The position numbers and the translations under genes are program-made. From assembly GCA_958295665.1 (NCBI GenBank), contig OY282560.1, positions 98,991,930-99,055,929 on the forward strand: DNA of 64,000 nt, in the 5' to 3' direction. This DNA comes from Tipula vernalis (taxonomy: Eukaryota > Arthropoda > Insecta > Diptera > Tipulidae). Of the stretch, positions 56,480 through 64,000 are shown piece after piece. The first letter of the stretch is position 1. The number at the start of each line of letters is the position of its first letter. The notes beneath the pieces were generated by a model. The model was not told the origin of the DNA and did not search any database. It worked only from the letters and a program-made list of their open reading frames with translations.

Positions 56480-56730
56480 AATGTCATAGTTGTGCAAAAC
56501 TACCGGTATAGACTACATTAAAATCTTGGCTTCTACCATCAGCTGCCATGGAAGTTCTATTTGGTTATCGTCAATGCTTTCACCAAATGGCCAGAAGTTT
56601 TGAAATAGCTCACATCACATCACCGGACGTCATCGATAAACTTATGTCAGTTTTCGCCAGTTTCGGTGATTGGAAGTAGCTTGTGACTGATAACAGCAGT
56701 TTGTCAAACACAGTTTGTCAGTGCATGTAA
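56480..56730 (+). pseudogene. Gypsy integrase remnant
   Basis: CHSCAKLP (end of the zinc finger), then words around I-V-N-A-F-T-K-W-P-E-V in shifting frames, IAHITSPDVIDKLMSVFASF and LVTDNSS (second catalytic Asp). The region with the catalytic Glu is not recognisable. Confidence 0.75.
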
Positions 56731-56917
56731 ACGTGATCAGTTACAGTCGAGTTATGCAGATTCATCAGTATCAGGAGTTTCCGGTTCAATAGAAGAGACG
56801 TTTTTAGTCCACCGCGAGAGCAGCCTGATACTCTATTAATTCATATGGGACGCTATGGAAGACCTAGTCGTCGTTCAACATACTATAAAGGCTACGATAC
56901 CGCTTAAAAAGGGAAGG

Positions 56918-57084
56918 TGTTGACAACTCTGATGAGATATGAATCTTGCTAACAAATCGCGTAGCACAGAAGATGTATACAAAAAGTGTCAAATAAAATA
57001 AAATTGGTTGTTCGTCAAATTGCTGTGTTTTAATTGATATAATTGCATGTGACAAAGTAATACTATTAAGCATAAGTGGAAACA
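56918..57084 (+). repeat. Gypsy 3' LTR (167 bp)
   Basis: TGTTGACAACTCTGATGAG to AAGTGGAAACA. It contains the AAATAAAATAAAA stretch lost from the 5' LTR. Confidence 0.87.
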
Positions 57085-58715
57085 ATAACACAATTTATTT
57101 ATTAATAATCAAAAAACCTCTTAAAAATTATCGATTGATAAAACATCATGAATGGTCATTTCTTTTTTTGTTGGTATTGTTACCTGAAAAAAATCCTGCA
57201 ATAATTAGGACTTACCAACATTGATTTAAATAAAAATAAAAAATGATTTGCTCAGCCCAATTGAATGATTTAATTCATTTTCCAATTTTTAGCGGAAATT
57301 TCGAGAAATTTACAAAAAAATTATTTTTAAGTTTTGTTTTACTCTCGTGAGTTCACATCATTTGACCAAAGCAAGGACAAAACTCTTACTACTTTTGATA
57401 ATTTATCGTTTATTTGATTTGGAGTAGCAGATCTTAAGTTATGAGCGAAATATAAAATGCCTATATTTTGCAGTTAATTCATGATTATCTCAAATACGAA
57501 TATAGATGGAAAAAAGTAGAGGGGTGTTTGAAACCCCAAACAATTTGACTTTTCGACAATTGTGTCAAAAACCCCTCCAGACCAGGTGTATCAGAAACGT
57601 ACGGTTTACGAAGACTTTGCTATACTAAGGTGTTCGTAAACGTTACACTAAAACAGTACGAATATAGTACGTAATGTGTACTTTTGTCACATGAGAAGTG
57701 AAACAAATTTGCGAAGACTTGTGTATGTATTAGCATGTATAAAAGTGTTCATAATGTGTACGTTTAAACGTAATGTTTACGAACTGCTTAAGCGTAACAT
57801 TGACGAACGGTTTAGTGCGAATTACCCCATTTAATTAGAATAAAACAATTTTTTTAAATCAATCTTATCTTTTATTTGTATTTTTCTTCAAATAAGCCGC
57901 AACACAAGACACAACGTGGCAAATTTGCTAATTAATCGTTTTCTGAAATGAAATAAAATGTTTCAATCATAGATGAAGTACTTCGAGTATTATTTAAATA
58001 CCTTTCAAAATATTCATTATAATGATTTTTATATGATATTATGGATATAGTGCTGCTCTTGAATGCCACGAAAAACTAACAATAATTATCAGAAGTTTTT
58101 ATATTTTCACAATACGACAACTTTAATTTAATTTGTACAAAAAAAAATTGAAACTAAAACAAAGCCGCAAGATATAATTGACAGCACTGTGTATAGAGAA
58201 TGTAAATGTAGCAGTGTATTATAAAAAAAAGCGTTCGTAAACTGTTCGTACGCTGTACATTTTTGCTGTATACATTTTTGCGCCGGGAGGGACCTTAAAT
58301 TTTGGTCAAAAACTGTCGAAAAGGTCTAAAAACTGTCGGAAAGTGTGCATATGATATTGCAAAAAAGAGGATACAAAATATTCTTATTGTTAAATGAAAC
58401 TAAAATTGTACATTTTCTAATTTTTTTTTCGCTGTCAAAAGTGTCGAAGAAACAGGTTTTGAAAGACTGTCAAGAACTTGTTTCAAAAAGTGTCGAAAAC
58501 TGCGATAGTGGTCGGTTAGGAATGAGCAGTGAAATGAATGGGAAATTACTGCACCATGTTCGGTGACAGTATGTTTTACGTAGTTCGCTTATATCATTGA
58601 CAGACACAAAGATTATCGCGATAATCTCAAATCGCGATTTCAATTTAATTTTAAAAATGACCTCAAAGTAAAATAATTCTTTCTCACTTATGCTTTCTGT
58701 CTCTTTTTTGTATTT
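57085..58715. other. No gene recognised
   Basis: AT-rich region between the Gypsy element and DENND1. It includes a GTACG/ACGTA-rich stretch at 57590-57830 with repeated 'cgtaa' words and no consistent frame. I looked here for the first DENND1 exon (a short ATG exon ending in phase 2) and found no convincing one. Confidence 0.45.
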
Positions 58716-59011
58716 AAAGGTAGCCGCATGCTAATAGTCTTCAGGGGTGAGATGTTGTAACATCACTTCCAGCAGAGTTTACGTTTCTTGATTCAAGAAT
58801 GAAATTATATTCTATTTCGGTTTTTTAATAACGCTTTTGCTATTGTTACTCAGTTAGACGTGTACTTTTTCTTTTCTTCACATCGATAAAATATCGCAAA
58901 AAAATATTGGGTGATAAAGATTAATGAATAGAAGTAGAAATAGAATATTTAGAATCGAAAGTGATGTTACAACATCCCACACCTGAAGACTTTTGGCACG
59001 CGTCTACTTTC
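58716..59011. mobile_element. Inverted-repeat element related to MITE A
   Basis: The left arm AAAGGTAGCCGCATGCTAAT then CTTCAGGGGTGAGATGTTG pairs with the right arm ending GACGCGTGCC... on the opposite strand. Arms are about 50 bp with several mismatches. The inner AGGGGTGAGATGTTGTAAC matches the terminus of 51280-51449, so the two share an end sequence, but here the arms extend about 27 bp further outward. Confidence 0.75.
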
Positions 59012-59654
59012 ATTTTATCGAGTATGAAATGCGATAATCCTAAAAACGTGTTGTGACAAACTGAAAAAAATTAACCACATAATTCCGAATTCACGATTAT
59101 CTAGTTTATGTCTGAGTATTACAAATTCCATGCAAACGCTTTCAATTCAACCTCTATCATAAACGTAGTAATTTGCTTTTTTTTTCGGAGTTACCAACCT
59201 CAAATCGCTGTCATTCCAAATTCTCGGAAATAAATAGTTTTGACATTTAACATATCTTTTTGCTTTTTCTTTATATTTTGACAGCGAAAGCAATTTTCGT
59301 AAAAAAAAAAAAGAAAAAATAAAGTTTAATCAAAATTTATAATTTATTTATTTAATATTATTACGGAAATATTAGTAATATTATTGTGCACAAATAATTC
59401 GAAAAACTGTTCTTATTGAAAATTTTGCTCACAAATCTATTAAAAATGCTTTATTAAGAGAGAAAAACAGATTTGTTCGAAATAATTTTGTGCTCTGTGT
59501 GATTTGTAATTTTTTTTTTTTTTTTTAATAATTGTAAAGTAAATTATGGTTAATCGGATAAATTTATTGTGTTGTAATGAATTCTAGAATAAAGTAAATA
59601 TATATTAAAACAAATAAACTGGTGATGATTAATCTGTAATCGATTTTTTTGCAG
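59012..59654. other. Upstream/intron sequence of DENND1
   Basis: AT-rich, with an A-run at 59301 and a T-run at 59510. The acceptor TTTTTTTGCAG at its right end shows that it is intron, at least in part. Confidence 0.5.
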
Positions 59655-61741
59655 GGAAAATGTTTCAAAAGTTTTTGAATTTTGGTGTGAAGTGTCACCG
59701 CCTAGTTTAGGAGAGGGAGCAACAGCTGGTGATATTGTTAAATGTTTTCCTGGATCGTTCAAAGATTCTAAAATTCTATCGGATGTTATAGATTTTGCTT
59801 ATCCATGCGTAATCACGGCGTAAGTATCTAATATCTTCTTAATTAATATATTCGTTAAATAATGCTAATAATCTGGGCCCATTTTTGTGTGCCAATTGCA
59901 GGAAAACGGTTGAGGTATACTCTTTCGTGCTCACGGATACCGAATCAAAATGGCGTTTTGGATTTTGTCGACATGAGCCTAATTATCCAAATGCCATGGT
60001 CATAGTTACATGTCTGCCATGGCATGATATATTCATAAAATTTATCAATAAATTAGCAGAAATTAAAAACCATTCTGATGACGAATTTGGTTTATTCCTA
60101 TCCGAGGTATATAACCGTGGTGTACCTGAACCTGGATCAGCGCTCAAAGTTTCATATGGTCGTGGAACTGGTGTAAGTAATGATTATAATATCCGATCTC
60201 GTACATACATTTACTGTTTTACTTTCACTTTTTGCAATTACAAATAATTAACTGTGTTAATAGTAATTAATCATAAGCAGAGTTAGTTTAGTGTTTACTT
60301 GATGATCGGTATTCGCCCCCCTTTTAAAGGGATGGAAAAGATTAGTGTTTTATGTTGTATCACAAATTTCGCTACTGTAATTGCATTACATATTAACTTC
60401 CTAATAAGTACATTGGTCGAATTCTACAAAAAAAAAAAACCACTCAAAAGTAGATTGAATGGATTCGTTCCAAGTCCAAACAAAAATACCATTTCCGGTT
60501 GTACTTTTATTTAATCATAGCTGACTTTATTGTTATCGAAAATGTTCAATTGAATTGAAATAGACAATTAGAAATTATAAAATTAATTGATGTATGTTGT
60601 ATATGATCAAGGTCTTCATGCCCCTTTTTTGATGATTTCATATTTAATTATGCTTAATTTATTTTATTTAACCATTTTAGGTGTTTAGTTTTAACCGGCC
60701 CACACATTTTCAACTACCAAATATCTTAACAAGCGTAAGTAATAATAAGATTTTTAAAGAAATGGTTCTTAATACATACATAATATTATGTTTTATTTAT
60801 ATAGCATAACCTAAGCATATACTATAGTGTCGCCGAACCAAAATTAATGATAGCAATTTTTGCTGCAATGCTTGCCGAACGTCGTATTATATTTAAATCA
60901 AATTCATTAAATCGTTTATCTGCATGTATACAAGCTGCCCATGGATTTCTTTATCCAATGGTTTGGCAACATATATTCATACCAATTTTACCAATGAAAA
61001 TGAAAGACTATCTAAGCGCACCGATGCCATATTTAATTGGTGTGCACGAAAATCTATTAAACTGTATAGATCCACGTGAAATTGGTGATGCTGTTATATT
61101 TGACTGTGATAAAAAAGAATTGATTTCACATGATGATGATGTGAAAAGTATGCCACATGAATTAGTGTCACAACTAAAGAAGCAATTAGGAAATACGGAA
61201 GAGCATCGAGATGAAAAATTTTCAAAGATATTTTTAGGTTAGTACACAAAAGAATTTTTTTATTTATTTTTTTTTTTGCTTATCTATCGATTATACTGTT
61301 TGTTGTCTTGTCGCCTTTAAAAATTGAATGGCCCTAATCCCTATGGCTTAGCAGCAAGATTATTGTTGTTGCCCGAATAAAGTAGCCCTCCCATATCTAA
61401 CAAATCTAACCAGTCCAATATTACAACAATTTTCAAATTTCCTTCAAGGAATTCTTGTCCAATTAATTGGTCGATACCGCGATGGACTAAAGTATACACA
61501 TGGTGAACGTATAACATGGGATCGGGAATCATTTCTCGATAGTCAACCGCAAAATTTGCGAACATTCTTGAAAAAAATTCTCGATCTACAGATATTCCAT
61601 CAATTTATTGAGGAACGATTGGATATGTTAAATACCGGCGATGGTTTCTCTGATGAATTTGAATTGGAAACGATACGATATGCTGAGAAAATTGGAAAGA
61701 GAAAACCGTATAAAGAATTTTTACGTAATGTTAAGGATAAG
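59655..61741 (+). CDS. DENN domain-containing protein 1 (connecdenn), 5'-incomplete
   Basis: DENND1 proteins are GDP-GTP exchange factors for Rab35 in clathrin-mediated endocytosis. Exons: 59655-59819, 59902-60172, 60681-60734, 60805-61237 and 61449-61741, all with GT-AG borders and consistent phases. Together they give uDENN (VFEFWCEVSPPSLGEG, VEVYSFVLTD, WRFGFCRH), cDENN (MLAERRIIFKSNSLNRLSAC, LYPMVWQHIFIPILP, SAPMPYLIGVH) and dDENN (LIGRYRDGLK, QIFHQFIEERLDMLNTGDGF). The start exon, which should end in phase 2, is not in view. After AAG at 61741 a donor GTAAAG is possible; without splicing the frame stops at 61786. The clathrin/AP-2-binding tail of longer forms is not seen. Confidence 0.93.
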
Positions 61742-61789
61742 GTAAAGTTAACAGTTTATAACTTACACAAAAGTATTTTGGTTTAGTTT

Positions 61790-64000
61790 TTTAATTTTAT
61801 TGCTTTATAATTAAAATAATAATTAATAGTGTTGTAAAATTTTGAAAAAAAAAAAAAAATTGATTTGGTTAATTTTGTGATTAACAATAACATTTAATAT
61901 AAAATTAATTTAAATATTTTTTTATAGGGTTTGTCAATTAATTAAATTATCTGTCATGTATATTTTTTTGTTTTTAATTTGGGGAATAGTGATTATAGGT
62001 TATATATTGTATATTGAACAAAATTTCATAATTAAGTTCCTTGGTATTTCGGTAAACAAAATTTTTTGTCTTGTGTAAATCTGGTGGTAGTTGGTTGTAG
62101 TAAGTATTATTATATTTCTTCAAAGTAAATTCGCTTGGTAATTCTTGTGTTGTGTTGTTGGTTGTCTGATAAAGTTTGTTATACAAAATTATATTTAAAT
62201 TTCGTATCAGAAACGTTTTAAAACTGTTATATTTATAATTTATAACAAATCCTAATAAATCGTAAAATGATACCCACTGCCCCCCTTCCGAATAATTTTT
62301 AATCAAACAATTGAAAACTATTTTAATTGGTCGCTCAGTTGCAATTTTCAATTATTATCAAAATATGATATTTACTCCAATATAATTCAAGTTTTCAATC
62401 ACTTTGGGATCATTACTCTAATCTAATCATAAACTACAAATTTTCTCAAACATGAGTTTCGTTTTCATAAATTAAAAATTAGTGAAACAGGGGAATTTAA
62501 CATTAAATTTGATAAAACTTAATTCGTTTTCTGGTTCATTAAATCATTGCTTGTCGACCAAAAGGACTCCGAACACATCTAATTTCACAATAACATTGAT
62601 GTTATTCGTCATGCGCCCGCCATTCAATGATAATTCGAATGAACGTAATCTTATTAAAAAGTCAAAATTTACTTCTTCCGCTTACCAAATTTTATTGTTT
62701 GGTATTCCTGTACAACATTTGTCTACTTCTATGTTTTACTCTCGCTAACAATTCTCCTCTTTTGTGCGATTCACTAAAAATTGTTTTGCGTGGTCTTCAG
62801 GTACATTTGGATCGTATAATGCATATAGAGAGTTGGTCAGTCGGTTTACCGGATATTGAAATTGATTGTGAAATTCCGTATTCCTAATCTTCTTTCGATT
62901 TGCTGTGCGATAGAAAAATTAATTTCGAAGAACTAAAAGAACTTAATTCAAAAATATAAATGTTTAAATGACATTTAGTAATTATATCGTTTCATAATAC
63001 CTCATTCATTAAATATGATTTTATTTTGTGCTCAAGGCAACGAAGAATAACATTAACGTTAAACAGTAAAAGACTAAAAATCAGGTTTCCTAAAGTTACC
63101 CTAAGCAGTCATTTAAATTTGATGTTAAATAGCAATATTATGAAGTGACCGTTTCACAGTAAAATTTTATTAAGCGACTCTTCGCCTCAAATTTCGACTT
63201 TAAGTTAAGAAAAATGTATAAAATGAGTACATATCTTATAATCTTTATTTGAGGTTTTTTAGCGCAAAAGGGTGACTTTAGCCATACAACAATTCCGTCA
63301 CTTTTGCTTCCGTTACTTTTAATGAATTCTTAAAATCGTTGGATACCTAGTTTAACATTCGAACTGTGCTTAAACCAAAAAAAAAAAAGTGCAAAGAACA
63401 AAGTTCTTATTTTTAGACAATCACGACAAAATGTTTTTTTTTCATTTTGTGTTGTTTTGATAAACGTGATTATTAGTAAAACAGTACAATGAAAATATAC
63501 ATTCCGATTCCGTAGCCTTGGTAAACAATTTTCTCTAACTAAATAATGGGCGTGATATTATGATTTCGCAATATGATCGCTTAAAACTGTAGATAATCAT
63601 AATAAGTCCCAATCCATACAGAAAATAGTGGGTTAATTTAAATATTGAATGAATTAATTATAAACTTCTGGGAGCTCCTGAGAGGTGCGATGACAATAAC
63701 CAAACCAAATCTAACAAAACACAACAGCTTATCCGCTTTATTCTGTGAAAGCTGAGGCCAAGAACTTGCTGGGAATGTCATGATTTTATATGATTTTATA
63801 AATTTGGATGCAACATGGGGCAAATTTTACGAAAAAAAGTTAGTAGTTCATCAGTTTCCCAATTTTATTTTCACCAAAAGCGTTGTGTACGAAGGCTTAA
63901 TCTCGGCCCTAACTTTTTAAAAACTATTGATTTAGAATATAAGGCGTATAAACCAATCACATTCAAATCTGAATTCTCCATAGTAAAAGATGATCCCCTC
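61790..64000. other. Downstream of DENND1, no gene recognised
   Basis: AT-rich 3' UTR, intron or intergenic sequence. A 125-codon minus-strand frame (62351-61974) is Asn/Tyr/Lys-rich and has no motif. A possible small acceptor-led exon near 62801 was considered and not accepted. Nothing else was seen to the window end. Confidence 0.45.

Larger units (their letters stand above)
51871..57084 (+). mobile_element. Ty3/Gypsy element with nested MITEs and satellite
   Basis: LTRs at 51871-52004 and 56918-57084 (TGTTG...ACA, sharing TGATGAGATATGAATCTTG and AAGCATAAGTGG). ATTGGCGACGAGGATT follows the 5' LTR as primer site, and AAAAAGGGAAGG precedes the 3' LTR. gag, protease and fragments of RT/RNase H and integrase lie in the right order. 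A MITE (52681), a hAT-like MITE (54205) and a tandem satellite (54612-56393) sit inside. The flanks AGGAA and ATAAC do not match, so no target duplication was found. Confidence 0.87.

Noticed and set aside
58534..58562. Candidate first exon of DENND1 (ATG, ends in phase 2 before GTGACA)
   Set aside because: The phase fits, but the donor is weak, the encoded residues do not resemble the family N-terminus, and it lies in a region of repeated low-complexity words.
61335..61448. Earlier acceptors for the last DENND1 exon
   Set aside because: They would add about 30 residues absent in the family; the acceptor at 61448 gives the exact family spacing before the LIGRYRDGLK block.
61974..62351. 125-codon minus-strand frame downstream of DENND1
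   Set aside because: Asn/Tyr/Lys/Ile composition typical of chance frames in AT-rich DNA; no motif and no splice partner.
62801..62884. Possible downstream DENND1 exon after an AG at 62800
   Set aside because: Short, with no similarity to the known tail, and it ends in a stop within 30 codons.

Overview
The window is AT-rich eukaryotic DNA, almost certainly from an insect and probably a dipteran. The reasons are short GT-AG introns, an ana2-type centriole gene with its STAN motif, a stand-alone peptidyl-amidating lyase gene of the fly Pal type, and a typical insect load of BEL/Pao, Ty3/Gypsy, errantivirus, Helitron, hAT and non-LTR elements. The species cannot be fixed from the sequence. There is one 200-N assembly gap at 4850-5049.

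Only five host genes are visible. They are a PAL gene (20452-21879, +), ana2 (45937-47126, -), a SAPCD2-like gene (48217-49662, +), a DHHC palmitoyltransferase of the ZDHHC24 type (49897-50733, -) and a DENND1/connecdenn gene without its first exon (59655-61741, +). ana2 and SAPCD2 start head to head about 1.1 kb apart; SAPCD2 and the DHHC gene end tail to tail 234 bp apart, so 45.9-50.7 kb is a compact gene island. Functions named for these genes come from their families; their expression is not visible here.

Most of the rest is transposons, often nested. 1.3-3.0 kb: rearranged Gypsy gag and integrase pieces between two patches of a degenerate CATACCAT repeat. 5.05-9.56 kb: two oppositely oriented non-LTR elements meeting at an (AAAT)n tail. 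10.7-13.0 kb: a 2.3-kb DNA transposon with CTGTGG termini whose small relatives lie at 3.1 and 45.4 kb. 13.0-19.8 kb: a full-length but broken errantivirus (LTR-gag-pol-env-LTR) with a TACA target duplication. 22.5 kb: a tRNA-derived SINE. 23.7-33.2 kb: a Gypsy element whose 5' LTR is split by a 5-kb hAT-like element (8-bp duplication ATCTTAAG), which holds Helitron pieces, which hold another Gypsy fragment. 34.1-40.7 kb: a BEL/Pao element (5-bp duplication GTTTG) carrying a 333-bp non-LTR 3' end. 42-45.6 kb: Gypsy remnants, foldback elements and MITEs. 51.3-57.1 kb: MITEs, then a Gypsy element whose gag is split by a MITE and whose pol is interrupted by a hAT-like MITE and a satellite of about 160 bp with a four-monomer higher-order pattern.

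No rRNA, stand-alone tRNA or CRISPR locus was seen. All element calls rest on translated motifs, LTRs, inverted repeats and target duplications read by eye; no database search was run.
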